A stretch of DNA of 64,000 nt from Deltaproteobacteria bacterium (GCA_016703535.1 JADJBV010000001.1:124001-188000); one strand, 5' to 3'; shown: positions 25,140-36,479, counted from the first letter of the stretch. Notes: generated by a model not told the origin, from the letters alone. Numbers and translations: made by a program.

Positions 25140-25191
25140 GGCGCACGCTCCTGCTTCACGAAACAACTCTGGTCTGGAAGGAACGCGCTTC

Positions 25192-26274
25192 ATGAACAAC
25201 GACGTTGGAATTTACGGCATCGGGACCTACTTGCCGGATCAGATACGGTCCAATGACTGGTGGTCCCCGGAGGTCGTGGCTCAGTGGTTCAAACGCCCTG
25301 AGGGAAAGCTGGACCGTCCCGCCGCCAGTGACGAAGTCCTATCTGAAGGCGCCAAGCTAGTGATGGAGGCGATGAAGAAATACCGAGACGATCCCTTCAA
25401 AGGCGCTCGCGAACGTCGCGTGATGCCGGATGGAATGGTCACCTCTGAGATGGAAGTGCGCGCGGCTGAAGAGGCCATCGAGCGTGCCGGCGTTGACCGT
25501 TCGCAGATCGACTTCGTCCTGACGATGACGACCCTACCGGACTACCTGGTGACGCCTAACGCTTGCGCGGTCCACGGGGCACTCGGGCTCAGCCGAAACT
25601 GCTATACCTTGCAGGTCGAGGGTGGATGCAGCGCGTTCCTCATGCAGCTGCAGCTGGCCGCCCAGATGATTGGCGGAGGGGCATCTCGGCTTGGTCTCTT
25701 GGTTCAGTCCTCGGGTACGAGCCGGTTGCTGCTCCCAAATCACCCTCATTCGGCCTGGTTCGGCGACGGCGCGACGGCGGTCGTCGTGGGCGCCGTTGGA
25801 CGGGGGTTCGGTCTCCAAGCCGCGACCTACGAGATCGACGGTCGCTATGTCGACGGTCTGGTGTGTGGGATTCCAGGTGGGCGCTGGTGGGACCAGGGTC
25901 GGATTCACGCGTATGTCGAGCGACAGGACCTCACGCGGCAACTTCTCGTCACCCACATTCACGAAAGCCAGCGCGTCGCACGCTCGGTGATCACGGCGGC
26001 GGGTTGGGAACGCGAGCAGGTTGAGTTCTTCGCAGCACACCAGGGTTTCGCGTGGTTTCGTGAGGCGACTCAGGGGCATATCGGAATCACCCAGGCGCGT
26101 TTCGTCGATACATTTCCGTGGGCTGGCAGTCTTCTGGGGGCAAACATTCCGCTGGTTCTTGCGACGGCAGAGCGAGACGGACTCCTAAGGGAGGGGGATC
26201 GGGTGCTTTCCTTCGGTGTCGCCGCGGGCGCCACCATGGCGGCTTCGGCGATTCGTTGGGGCGGCCGCCAATGA
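25192..26274 (+). CDS. 3-oxoacyl-ACP synthase III (KASIII/FabH-like) ketosynthase
   Basis: The 360-residue thiolase-fold enzyme condenses an acyl-CoA or similar starter with a malonyl unit. The active-site Cys146 is in VEGGCSAFLMQL, His283 in FFAAHQGFAWF and Asn318 in LLGANIPLVLA, so the Cys-His-Asn triad is complete. Length is slightly above FabH (about 320) because of an insertion near residues 35-75. No acyl-carrier protein or other fatty-acid gene is near. It is followed at once by a hybrid histidine kinase, which suggests signalling rather than housekeeping lipid synthesis. GGAAGGAA precedes the ATG. Codon use is less TTG-rich than flanking genes, a possible sign of transfer. Confidence 0.88.
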   Translation: MNNDVGIYGIGTYLPDQIRSNDWWSPEVVAQWFKRPEGKLDRPAASDEVLSEGAKLVMEAMKKYRDDPFKGARERRVMPDGMVTSEMEVRAAEEAIERAGVDRSQIDFVLTMTTLPDYLVTPNACAVHGALGLSRNCYTLQVEGGCSAFLMQLQLAAQMIGGGASRLGLLVQSSGTSRLLLPNHPHSAWFGDGATAVVVGAVGRGFGLQAATYEIDGRYVDGLVCGIPGGRWWDQGRIHAYVERQDLTRQLLVTHIHESQRVARSVITAAGWEREQVEFFAAHQGFAWFREATQGHIGITQARFVDTFPWAGSLLGANIPLVLATAERDGLLREGDRVLSFGVAAGATMAASAIRWGGRQ

Positions 26275-26295
26275 TTGCTTCAATCTCAGCGCGAG

Positions 26296-28299
<2,004 letters not shown>

Positions 28300-29009
28300 G
28301 CCGGGCCATTCGTTGAGCCAACCATCACCAAACCCCAAGGTGCTGGCCTCGAAGTGTTCGAGCTCGAACCAGGGGGCCAAGCACCGCGCCAGAGTCCTGG
28401 GATCCCAAAGATGGACCGTGAAGGTCTGGCCTTCGAGCTGGGCCTCGTGGGCGCGTGGTGAACGAAGGAGCGGGGCCAGCCCTCGCCGTGGGTGCCGGAG
28501 GAGTTGCTTGAAGCTGGCGGCCCGGGGCGCGCCGATCCAAAGCCGCCCGCCGGGCGCCAACACTCGATGGATCGCCGACGCCAGGGGTTGGGGATCGAGG
28601 TCGTAGTTGAAGGGACCGTGGATCGCGATCGCCGCGTCGTAGCGAGGGGACGAAGGCAACCCTTCGACTGGCCCGTGGCGGGTCTCGATCGAAAGTTGGG
28701 CCTCGGCGGCGCGCCGCTCGACCTCGGTGATCATCTGGGCCGCGAGGTCGAGGGCCATCACCCGGAAGCCGGCTTGGGCCAGCGGGATCGCGTGGGTCCC
28801 GGGGCCGCAGCCGACGTCGAGGATCTGGGCACCCGGCGACAGGTGCCGCTCCAGCTCTTGATACAGACGAACGCCTAGGGCTCGGGCCGCTGGATCTCCT
28901 CCATAACGAGCGGCGTAGGCCGGGGCGACCTGGTCAAAAGCCCGCTCCCCAACCACGCCGCCAAGTTATCAGACCGAAGTCGCGGCGTCCCTCTGTTATC
29001 CTGCCGGCG

Positions 29010-29702
29010 GTGGAAGACGAGCCCGAGTTTGCCTACGCCTTGAACCCGAGCTCTCGATCTCGGCTCGGCCCCAAACAAGCGAGGCACTTTCAGGGTACGA
29101 CCTTGTTCGATCGTTTGGGCCGCGCCGTTTGCAAGGCAGCTTGCCTTCCCCGAAAGGAACTCTACGAATCTTGGGAGGTGGCGCGGCGCATCCGGCGGCG
29201 CTTCCGCGGGGGGCGCATCGTCGATCTGGCCGCGGGCCACGGGCTCTTGGGGCAGATCTTGTTGATCTTGGATGACAGTTCGCCCGGAGTTTTGGCGGTG
29301 GATCCGCGGCTGCCGCCCAGCGCGCCGCGCCTGTTGTTGGCCTTGGTCGAGGAGTGGCCCCGGCTCCGCGATCGGGTGGAGCTGGTGGCCCAGAGTTTGG
29401 AGGAGGTCGAGTTGTTCCCCGATGATCTGGTGGTCTCGGCCCACGCCTGCGGTGGCTTGACCGATCGGGTGTTGGAGCGGGCCAGGGACGCGAGGGCCAA
29501 GGTGGCGGTCTTGCCGTGTTGTCATCAGCTCGGCCCCGAACGTCCCAGCGAACTTTCGGGTTGGTTGCCGGACGCGGTCGCCATCGACGTGGATCGGGCC
29601 GCCCGCCTGCGAGCCGCGGGTTATCGGCTCCACACCGCCGTGATCCCTGCGGCGATCACCCCGCAGAACCGCTTGCTCCTGGGCGCCCCCGAGGACCCTT
29701 GA
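29010..29702 (+). CDS. Methyltransferase-domain protein (Methyltransf_32-like)
   Basis: The 230-residue protein has IVDLAAGHGLLGQILLILDD as SAM-binding motif I, VLAVDPR closing beta-2, and the distinctive pairs SAHACGGLTDRVLE and VAVLPCCHQLG. The last two are typical of the family that includes METTL25 and GSTCD. That combination suggests RNA or protein modification rather than small-molecule methylation, but no member close enough to name a substrate is recognised. Start is GTG at 29010. The DsbA-like gene begins 24 bases after its stop. Confidence 0.75.
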   Translation: MEDEPEFAYALNPSSRSRLGPKQARHFQGTTLFDRLGRAVCKAACLPRKELYESWEVARRIRRRFRGGRIVDLAAGHGLLGQILLILDDSSPGVLAVDPRLPPSAPRLLLALVEEWPRLRDRVELVAQSLEEVELFPDDLVVSAHACGGLTDRVLERARDARAKVAVLPCCHQLGPERPSELSGWLPDAVAIDVDRAARLRAAGYRLHTAVIPAAITPQNRLLLGAPEDP

Positions 29703-29726
29703 CGACCCCCGCCCCGGGAGGTTCGG

Positions 29727-30413
29727 GTGGAGCCCATGACCCTTCGTTTGGAGATCTGGTCCGACCTGGCTTGCCCCTGGTGTTTTATCGGCCACCGTCG
29801 TTTGGCGCAGATCAAGGCCCAACACCCGGGGTGGCAACTCCAACACCGGGCCTTTGAGCTGCAGCCCGATCTGCCGGCCCAAGGACTGCCCGCCCGGGCC
29901 TTCTACGATCGCAAGTTCGGCGGCGCGGCCCGGACCGAGCAGATGTTCGCCCGGGTCACCGAGGTGGCGGCCGCCGATGGGCTTCGCTTCGACTTCAGCA
30001 AGATGGCCAAGGCTCCGAACACCCGGCTGGCCCATCGGGTGGTGCAACTTTGTGGTGAGGCCGGGATCCAAGCCCTGGACGCCCTCTTCCTCGGGCACTT
30101 CAGCGAAGGCGTCGACCTCGGCGATCCACAGGCGATCTTCGAACAACTGCGGCGCCATCAGGTGCCGGTCGAGGTGGAGTCCTTGGCGGCGCGTTTGGTC
30201 GACGGGGAAGGGGAGGCGGAGGTCGTCGCCGATCAAGCCCTGGCCCGGCGCCTGGGGATCAGCGGCGTGCCCCTCTTTTTGGCGGTGACCGGCCGGCAGG
30301 GGCCTCCGTTGGCGGTGTCTGGCGCTCAGCCCGCCGAGGTGCTTTCGGCCCTTTTGACCGAAGCGGCGGCGGGTGAGGACCATCGGTCGGTTGGCGGCCG
30401 AGGCCCGGGGTAG
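29727..30413 (+). CDS. DsbA-family oxidoreductase, FrnE type
   Basis: The 228-residue thioredoxin-fold protein has the redox motif CPWC at residues 16-19 (SDLACPWCFIGHRRL), a helical insertion with the FrnE-like FDFSKMAKAPNTRLAHRV, and the cis-Pro loop GISGVPLFL. No signal peptide precedes the CPWC, so it is cytoplasmic like FrnE. Members act as thiol-disulfide or 2-hydroxychromene-2-carboxylate-isomerase-like enzymes. GGGAGG lies just upstream of GTG 29727; ATG 29736 is an alternative start. Confidence 0.9.
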   Translation: MEPMTLRLEIWSDLACPWCFIGHRRLAQIKAQHPGWQLQHRAFELQPDLPAQGLPARAFYDRKFGGAARTEQMFARVTEVAAADGLRFDFSKMAKAPNTRLAHRVVQLCGEAGIQALDALFLGHFSEGVDLGDPQAIFEQLRRHQVPVEVESLAARLVDGEGEAEVVADQALARRLGISGVPLFLAVTGRQGPPLAVSGAQPAEVLSALLTEAAAGEDHRSVGGRGPG

Positions 30414-30445
30414 ATCCGCTCCCCACCGCCGTAACAGTCCGGTGC

Positions 30446-31687
30446 ATGAGCATCCTCGAGCTCCGGACCGAAAAAGAACGGACCCTCTTCACCATCAGCT
30501 TGGTCATCTCCTGCCTCTTCTGGGCGGGCCTGATCTTGGGCACCTTGGGTTTGGGGCTGATGTACGTCGCGGTGGGCGCCGGTGTGGTGCTGATGAGCCA
30601 GGCCATGTTCCTGGCGGCGCTGCGCGGCAACGGCGTGCGGATCACCAAAGATCAGCTGCCCGACCTTTATGCGCGGATCGAACGGGCCGCCTCTCGGCTC
30701 CAGCTCGAGAAGGTCCCCGAGGCGTATCTGCTGAACGATCGCGGCTTCTTCAACGCCTTCGCGACCCGCTTTTGGGGCCGGGACTTCGTGGTGCTCTACA
30801 CCGAACTCCTGGAAGCCTGCGACGAAGAAGACGGCAGCATCGACTTCATCATCGGCCACGAACTCGGCCACTTGGCCTTGGGCCACCTGAAGTTTGCGCC
30901 TCTGCTCCTGCCCTCCCGGGCCATCCCGCTCCTCGGCCCGGCTTACTCCCGGGCCTGCGAATACTCCTCCGATCGGGCCGGCACCGTGGCCGCCCAACGC
31001 CCGGAAGCGGCGGTGCGCGGGCTTTTGGTGTTGGCGGCGGGTGGACGTTACGCCAAGCAGATCAACGTCGAGGCTTTCCTCGAACAACGACTGGAGACCG
31101 GGAACTTCTGGTCCGGAGTGGTCGAGCTCGGTCGGTCCCATCCTTATTTGCCCAAGCGGGTGGGCGCCCTCTTGGCCGACACTCGTCCCGAGGTCGCGGT
31201 GCCGGCCGTCGAACGCAACCCGATGGCCTACGTGGCGGCTCCGTTTTTTGGAGCGGGTGCGGTCGGAGCCAGCGCGATGGCCCTGGTGATGGTGGTGGGG
31301 ATGGGCGCCGCGATCGCGATCCCCAGCTTCATTCGCTACAAGGAGGCGAGCGCCGCCGCGGCCGGCCGCTTCGATTTGCCCGAGGCCTTGAGCGATTCGG
31401 TGCCCAACGAAGAGCCGATCGGCGAGATGAAGGCCGAGGAGCTGGAGGCCTTGACCAAGGCCCTGGAGGCGGCGGCCCAACAGGCCGCGGTCGAAGCCGA
31501 AAAAGAGGGGGCCCAGCTGGAGCAAGCACCCGCTGCGTTGCCCAACGAGTGGCCCACTCAAGAGGTCCGACCGGCCGCCCAAGAACCGGAGAAGGTGGTC
31601 AAGGCCAAGCGGACCAAGGTCAAGAAGGTCAAGGCGCCCCGGGCTCCCAAAAAACCCAAGGCCGCCGCCGAAGAAGTTCTCTACTGA
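30446..31687 (+). CDS. M48-family membrane metallopeptidase with pilin-like C-terminal segment
   Basis: The 413-residue protein has two N-terminal membrane helices (about 13-58). The zinc peptidase motif HELGH is at 138-142 (IIGHELGHLALGH) and the third zinc ligand Glu172 is in CEYSSDRAG. After the peptidase, residues 262-298 form a hydrophobic segment ending GMGAAIAIPSFIRYKEASA, which closely resembles the N-terminus of a type IV pilin. The C-terminal 110 residues are Glu/Ala/Lys-rich and disordered-looking. M48 enzymes (HtpX-like) degrade or process membrane proteins. The DUF898 gene follows after 24 bases, a pairing that suggests a joint envelope function. Confidence 0.87.
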   Translation: MSILELRTEKERTLFTISLVISCLFWAGLILGTLGLGLMYVAVGAGVVLMSQAMFLAALRGNGVRITKDQLPDLYARIERAASRLQLEKVPEAYLLNDRGFFNAFATRFWGRDFVVLYTELLEACDEEDGSIDFIIGHELGHLALGHLKFAPLLLPSRAIPLLGPAYSRACEYSSDRAGTVAAQRPEAAVRGLLVLAAGGRYAKQINVEAFLEQRLETGNFWSGVVELGRSHPYLPKRVGALLADTRPEVAVPAVERNPMAYVAAPFFGAGAVGASAMALVMVVGMGAAIAIPSFIRYKEASAAAAGRFDLPEALSDSVPNEEPIGEMKAEELEALTKALEAAAQQAAVEAEKEGAQLEQAPAALPNEWPTQEVRPAAQEPEKVVKAKRTKVKKVKAPRAPKKPKAAAEEVLY

Positions 31688-31711
31688 GCCCGAGCGAAAA
31701 GAGGAGACGTG

Positions 31712-32950
31712 ATGTTGACCAAGTTCGAGTTCAAGGCGACCGGCGGTGAGTTGTTCAAGAGCCTGGTCGGGGGGCTGCTCCTGACCGGCGTCACCATGGG
31801 CCTCTATTACCCATGGTTTTTGGTGCGCTTTCAAAAGTTGTTGTTGGAGCGCACCGATCTCGAGGTCGGTGAGCAGCGGCTGCGCCTGACCCACACCGCC
31901 ACCGGCGGCGCGCTCTTCAAGGAGCTGATCATCGTCTACCTGCTGAGCATGGTCACCTTGGGCATCTACTTGCCTTGGGGCCTGATGCGCCTGCAGCGCT
32001 TTCAGCAGGAGCACACCATCGCCGAAGGGGAGGGCGTCACCTACCGGCTGCGCACCCAACTCACCGGTGGTGAGCTCTTCAAGGCGGGCCTGGTCGCCTA
32101 CCTGCTGACCATGATCACCTTCGGCATTTACGCGCCGTGGATGATGGTCAAGATGCTTGGCCTCTTCCTGGGCCGTACCCAAATCGAAGAAAACGGTCAG
32201 CCGATCGGCACCTTCGCGTTCCGCTCCACCGGCGGTGAACTCTTCAAGACCTTCATCGTCGGTTACCTGCTGACCATGATCACCTTGGGCATCTACGGCT
32301 TCTGGTTCCAGGTGAAGATGACCCAGTTTTTTGCCCGCGGCACCGAGTTGACGATCGCCGAACGCCGCTTCCGCGCCGACTACCAAGGCCAGGGTCTGGA
32401 GCTCTTGAAGATCGGGCTCCTCGGTTATTGGCTGACCATGATGACCCTCGGCATCTACGGCCTTTGGTTCTTGGCCAAGTTGTTGCGGTACCAGGCGGCC
32501 CACTTCAGCTTCGCTCCGGTGGAGGCCGAGCCCATGCCATTGGCCCAACCTCAGCATCAGCCCGAGCTCCGGGCCACCCCGACGCCGGTCCCCCAGGCCA
32601 AGGTGCCCACCGCCTTGGTCCGGGCCCAGCCCGTGTTGCCCTTGGTCGATCCGGTGGTGCCGGTGCCGAGCGCTCGGGTGATCTCTTCGCAGCCGACGCC
32701 TCGCCCCACCAAGCCACGTCCTCTTTCGGTGCCCCGGGCCCTGCCGGCGCCGAAAACCGTGGCGCCGATCGCCGCGGGCCAGGATCGAAGGGCCGCCTGG
32801 GCCAAGGCCTTTTTGCCGGCCGAGGCCACCTTGGCCATGGCCCAAAGCGACGACTCTCAGGCGACCATCCCCGCGTCGATGTCCCTCGATCGAATGGCCG
32901 AGGTCTGGACCGACAGCGCTGAACCCTTGGCGCCCCGCAGCTTGAACTGA
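31712..32950 (+). CDS. DUF898 (YjgN-like) membrane protein with five repeats
   Basis: The protein has five tandem copies of a unit of about 55 residues. Each begins TGGELFK (or TGGALFK, QGLELLK), runs through a membrane hairpin, and ends YLLTMITLGIYxPW or similar. Copies start near residues 9, 62, 116, 172 and 226. The last 145 residues are a Pro/Ala-rich cytoplasmic tail. DUF898 proteins are uncharacterised inner-membrane proteins, here coupled to an M48 peptidase. GAGGAG precedes ATG 31712; GTG 31709 is also in frame. Confidence 0.85.
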   Translation: MLTKFEFKATGGELFKSLVGGLLLTGVTMGLYYPWFLVRFQKLLLERTDLEVGEQRLRLTHTATGGALFKELIIVYLLSMVTLGIYLPWGLMRLQRFQQEHTIAEGEGVTYRLRTQLTGGELFKAGLVAYLLTMITFGIYAPWMMVKMLGLFLGRTQIEENGQPIGTFAFRSTGGELFKTFIVGYLLTMITLGIYGFWFQVKMTQFFARGTELTIAERRFRADYQGQGLELLKIGLLGYWLTMMTLGIYGLWFLAKLLRYQAAHFSFAPVEAEPMPLAQPQHQPELRATPTPVPQAKVPTALVRAQPVLPLVDPVVPVPSARVISSQPTPRPTKPRPLSVPRALPAPKTVAPIAAGQDRRAAWAKAFLPAEATLAMAQSDDSQATIPASMSLDRMAEVWTDSAEPLAPRSLN

Positions 32951-33001
32951 CGAAGCGCCCCGCCTGTCGAGATTGACCCGGTCGTAGTAAGGTGAACGAC
33001 G

Positions 33002-33787
33002 ATGGCGGGCGGGCCCGGCGATTGGCCAGTGTTGGCCCACCAACTCAGGCTCTACTACGAAGGGGAGCGGGACGCGGCCTCTTGGTTTGCCGGCTCCCGG
33101 GGACTCTACACCTTCGAGCTGCGCCGCCTCCCGAGCCCCCAAAAGCCGGGTCCGGGCCCCGACATCTGGCGCGGTTCGGTGGCCCATCCTCGCTTGCCCG
33201 CGGATCTCCTGCTCCTCGATGTGCGTGGCGCCGATCCCGAGGAGTTGCCGCCGGCGACGGGCCGCACCGGAGATCCGATCCTCGATGAAGCGCTGCGGAT
33301 CGCGGGCGCACCGGGGAAGACGATGGCGGCCCTGGATGAGCCGACCCGCGAGCTGTTGAGGGCTCAGCTGCCCCACGGGACCTTTCGGATGGCCCGGGGC
33401 CGGATCGGGTTCGAGCTCGTGCACCCGGGGCCGACACCTTGGCCCGAGTCCCTGCCCGGACACGTCGAGGCGGCGTTGGCCCTGGCGCGTCGTTTGGTAC
33501 AGGTGCTCTTGCCGTTGGATCTGGTCGAGATGGTGCGTTGCCACCCGGATCCGGAGGTCAAGTTGGCCTACCTCGAGGTGCTGCTCGAGCTCTCTCCCGA
33601 CGTCTTGGAGCGCTTGCCCCCCGAGATCCATGGCCTGGAGCTCACCTTGTTGGTGCGGAGGGTGCGGGCCGCCAAAGATCGGCGGGGCCAACTGTCCCTG
33701 GATCCCGGGACCACCGGGGCACTTTCACCTGCACCGAGCGGGAGGATCTCTTTGTTGCGACGCCCGATTCGACCTCCACCCGAGTGA
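33002..33787 (+). CDS. Hypothetical protein
   Basis: The 261-residue cytosolic-looking protein has no motif I recognise. An N-terminal mixed region with WFAGSRGLYTFELRRLPSP is followed by alpha-helical segments (EAALALARRLVQVLLPLDLV, then EVKLAYLEVLLELSPDVLERL). The C-terminus is basic and Pro-rich. AAGGTGA is a reasonable ribosome site. It converges on another unknown gene, three bases away, and lies 51 bp after the DUF898 gene. GC skew and codon use match the neighbours, so it is likely a real gene of the lineage. Confidence 0.6.
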   Translation: MAGGPGDWPVLAHQLRLYYEGERDAASWFAGSRGLYTFELRRLPSPQKPGPGPDIWRGSVAHPRLPADLLLLDVRGADPEELPPATGRTGDPILDEALRIAGAPGKTMAALDEPTRELLRAQLPHGTFRMARGRIGFELVHPGPTPWPESLPGHVEAALALARRLVQVLLPLDLVEMVRCHPDPEVKLAYLEVLLELSPDVLERLPPEIHGLELTLLVRRVRAAKDRRGQLSLDPGTTGALSPAPSGRISLLRRPIRPPPE

Positions 33788-33790
33788 CGT

Positions 33791-34456
33791 TCAGCGTCCG
33801 GGGGTCGAGGGCCGCTCCACCCGGGCCGAAACCGCCCGGAGTTCGGGTTGGGTCAACACCGAGTAGTCGAGGCGCGGCGGTCGGGTCGGCAGATCCAAGA
33901 TCGTCGCGTCTTGTGCACCCACCACCGCAGAGCGCGCGGTGATCTCTCGGGTCGGATGATCCTCCGTGGACTCCAGGCCGACCTCGTCGAGGGAGGCCGG
34001 TGGTGTCCTCGGCGCGATCAAGACCTTGGCGGTGGCGGTCGGCAAGTTGGCTTGCATCAGCGGCCAACGTTGGGGATCGGTGCCGTGGGCGCTGAACCGC
34101 TCCCGCACCATGGCCAAGGCCAAGGGCGTCTCGCGGATCATCTCCACCAACACTTGGGCGGTCTTCGGTGATCGCAGCTCCGTGGCCAACCCTTGGATCA
34201 AGCGGAGCAGGGCGCCGATCTCGGGTTCGGCTTCGGGCCCCAACAAGGCCTCTCGCAGCGCTTGTCGGAGGATCACTTTGGCGTGGGGCGAGAGGTAATA
34301 ACGTTCGCCACCTTCACCAGGTTCGAACAGACCCATCGCCATTTTCTGGACCACGTCCATCCGGTTCTTTTTCGGAGGCCCGGCCCAGAGGTTGTGGGGG
34401 TGAGGTTCCAGGCGCCCTGGTCCGTCGGTCGGGTTCGACCGCGCTGCCCGTAACAT
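33791..34456 (-). CDS. Hypothetical protein
   Basis: The 221-residue protein is not recognised. Residues 33-130 are predicted helical, with segments including YYLSPHAKVILRQALREALL and PEIGALLRLIQGLATELRSP; the C-terminal third is Pro/Thr/Arg-rich and probably unstructured. The first 32 residues are low-complexity, so an internal ATG (MDVVQKMAMG at 34360) may be the true start. No signal peptide or membrane helix is seen. It is convergent with the preceding hypothetical gene. Confidence 0.55.
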   Translation of the reverse strand: MLRAARSNPTDGPGRLEPHPHNLWAGPPKKNRMDVVQKMAMGLFEPGEGGERYYLSPHAKVILRQALREALLGPEAEPEIGALLRLIQGLATELRSPKTAQVLVEMIRETPLALAMVRERFSAHGTDPQRWPLMQANLPTATAKVLIAPRTPPASLDEVGLESTEDHPTREITARSAVVGAQDATILDLPTRPPRLDYSVLTQPELRAVSARVERPSTPGR

Positions 34457-34533
34457 TCTGATATATCGATGATTTTTAAGCGATCGGGCCGAGGGGTTCG
34501 ACTCGATCCCCGACTGGTGGCAGGACCAAGCTC

Positions 34534-35658
34534 ATGGAGAAGGTGATCCGCAACGTCTGGGAACCTGGGGCGGAGCCTGGCCTGTCATGGGCCCGGATCC
34601 TGGGACCCGAAGAACGCCCCGAAGGTTTGGGCGCTGAACGTTGGCGGGCCGAGCGGGCCGTCAACACCAGGCCCCGCCAAGAGGCTCAGCTGCTCAGCGT
34701 CTTGGCAGGGCACGTCGTGTTGTCGGTCGAAGGTGTGCCCCTTCAGCTGCCGAAGGGCAGCCACCTCTACCTGCCGGCCGGGACCGCGGGCGCTCTCCAG
34801 GCCGAGGCCGGCACCGAGTTGGCGATCGTCTGGGCCCCTCGACCCGAACAAGCCCGAGGTCGTCGGGTGCTGGTGCGGCACGAGCAGTTTGTCCAAGCCT
34901 GCGCCGCCGAAGGTCGGGCCCTGCGGTGGACGTTGACGCCCCAATACTTGAGCCGCCGGATCTTCCTGCACCACGACGAGACCCTCCTCTCCAAAAGTGG
35001 CCAGCCGATCTCTTGGTTTCACACGACCATGTTCGACGTCAGCGGCCTGCCGCCCAACGACGAGGGCACCTCGGTCTTCAAGATGTCTTACAACTCCAAG
35101 ACCGAGTTCAACCTCTGTTACCAGGTGCAGGGCCAGGCCAAGGTGCGGATGGCGCTCCATCCTTACCGCAACGTCGGCCAAAGCTGGGGCCCGTGGCACG
35201 CCTTGGACAGCGACACCACCTATCACTTGAACGAAGCGAAGGGCGGCGCCGAAGAGGAGCAACTCCCTGGGCCCGACGGCCAACTCAAGCCCCATCGCAA
35301 CAAACACGAGGTCTCGGCGATCGGCGGGCACGTCTCCTTGATGTGTGTCTTCGACCCGGCGCCTTCGGGGATCGAACGCCATCGTCCGGGCGACTACAGC
35401 GACTACGAACCGATCGAACAGGTGTTGGGCACTCCGGCCTACGAGGCCCACCGGCGCCTGCTCGGGCCCTTCGACGTGATGGTCGATCGCCTCTCTTGGG
35501 CCAAGGCCACCGGCCAACTCGAGGCGGAGCGGAGTTCGCCGGAGTGGGCCCGGTATCAAGCCGGCCGGGAGAGCCAACGAACGCTGGAGCAAAGTTTGCT
35601 CGAGGGCCTCGATCCCGGGCGGCGGGCCGCGTTGGGCCCTTGGTTGTTGAGCGACTGA
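34534..35658 (+). CDS. Cupin-like hypothetical protein
   Basis: The 374-residue protein contains a cupin-like N-terminal half: QLLSVLAGHVVLSVEGVPLQ, then LPKGSHLYLPAGTAGALQAEAG. The second half begins with RRIFLHHDETLLSKSGQP and SWFHTTMFDVSGLPPNDEG and contains several His and Glu that could bind a metal. It also has NKHEVSAIGGHVSLM. It may be a bicupin dioxygenase or sugar-binding protein, but I cannot place it in a named family. The AT-rich TGATATATCGATG at about 34460-34472 could hold its promoter. Confidence 0.6.
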   Translation: MEKVIRNVWEPGAEPGLSWARILGPEERPEGLGAERWRAERAVNTRPRQEAQLLSVLAGHVVLSVEGVPLQLPKGSHLYLPAGTAGALQAEAGTELAIVWAPRPEQARGRRVLVRHEQFVQACAAEGRALRWTLTPQYLSRRIFLHHDETLLSKSGQPISWFHTTMFDVSGLPPNDEGTSVFKMSYNSKTEFNLCYQVQGQAKVRMALHPYRNVGQSWGPWHALDSDTTYHLNEAKGGAEEEQLPGPDGQLKPHRNKHEVSAIGGHVSLMCVFDPAPSGIERHRPGDYSDYEPIEQVLGTPAYEAHRRLLGPFDVMVDRLSWAKATGQLEAERSSPEWARYQAGRESQRTLEQSLLEGLDPGRRAALGPWLLSD

Positions 35659-35687
35659 GCCGATGCCGAAGTGGCGATGCGGGTCCT

Positions 35688-36479
35688 TCAGCTCGCGGGC
35701 TTGAGCAGCTCCCGCAAGGCGTAGACCTCGCGGCAGGTGGAGCGGAGCGGCGCCTCCAGGCCATCCTTCACCTTGCCGGCCGGCAGGGTTTGGATCTTCA
35801 CCAGCGCGATGGTGCAGTGTTCGGCCAAAGACGCGGGTTGCTCCTCGGCCTCGGCCTTTTTGGCGGCCTCTTCGTGAAAGCGGATCCCAGCGGCGACCGC
35901 GGGGCCATCACAAAAAGCGGCCGCCTCTTTGAGCAGTTTTTTGGTCTTTTTGTCCTTCTTCTTGGACTCGGCCACCACCTTGCCGGTCAACTCCAGGCGC
36001 CGGCAGATCTCCTCCGGGTTGCCGCCCTTCTTGACCAAGGCCTTGGCGCTGCCCAGATCACTCTTCAGCAAGGACGCGGTGAAGCCGCTCTTCATGCTCG
36101 CCGAAAGTTCGGGCACGGCCGGCAATGGCTCCGCGGCCTTCTTCATCTTGCGCCGCGCTTCGGTCGCCTCTCCGCAGAAGGCGCTCAGCTTGGTGCCGAA
36201 CTGCTGGAGTTTGACGTCGGTGGGCCGGGCCACCAGCTTGGCGTCGACCTTGGGCTCGAAGCTCAGGCAAAGTTCTCGCCGTTTTTCGGCATCGGCCTTC
36301 TGCTTGCCGATCTCCACCAGCTCGGCCTCCAGCTCCGCCAGTTCGGCCTTGGCGCTGGCCGGGGTGGCCTCGGTGGCCTCGGCGTCGGCCGGGGCCTCGG
36401 CCTCCTTCGCCTTTTCCCCACCCCCACAGGCCCCGATGCTCAAGGCCAAGATCGCCAGCAGCCGTCGTGTCCACACCAT
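35688..36479 (-). CDS. Putative lipoprotein
   Basis: The 263-residue protein begins with a lipoprotein signal (VWTRRLLAILALSIGAC, lipobox LSIGAC) followed by GGGE and an Ala/Glu/Thr-rich linker. The mature part is Lys/Glu/Ala-rich and helical, with cysteines spaced through it (LCLSFEP, AFCGEAT, EICRRLE, AFCDGPA, EHCTIAL, STCREV). Regular Cys spacing suggests disulfides outside the cytoplasm. The family is not recognised. The frame runs upstream to 37265, but that extension is the antisense of the hibernation-factor gene. The ATG 36503 is an alternative start. Confidence 0.7.
   Translation of the reverse strand: MVWTRRLLAILALSIGACGGGEKAKEAEAPADAEATEATPASAKAELAELEAELVEIGKQKADAEKRRELCLSFEPKVDAKLVARPTDVKLQQFGTKLSAFCGEATEARRKMKKAAEPLPAVPELSASMKSGFTASLLKSDLGSAKALVKKGGNPEEICRRLELTGKVVAESKKKDKKTKKLLKEAAAFCDGPAVAAGIRFHEEAAKKAEAEEQPASLAEHCTIALVKIQTLPAGKVKDGLEAPLRSTCREVYALRELLKPAS

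Noticed and set aside
25192..26274. Calling the KASIII gene a photopyrone or dialkylresorcinol synthase
   Set aside because: Only the general KASIII fold and triad can be seen; product and starter cannot be deduced from sequence.
30326..33691. A 1121-residue minus-strand open frame
   Set aside because: It is antisense to the M48, DUF898 and hypothetical genes, is very rich in Gly, Gln, His and Arg, and has no family motif. In GC-rich DNA such antisense frames are common.
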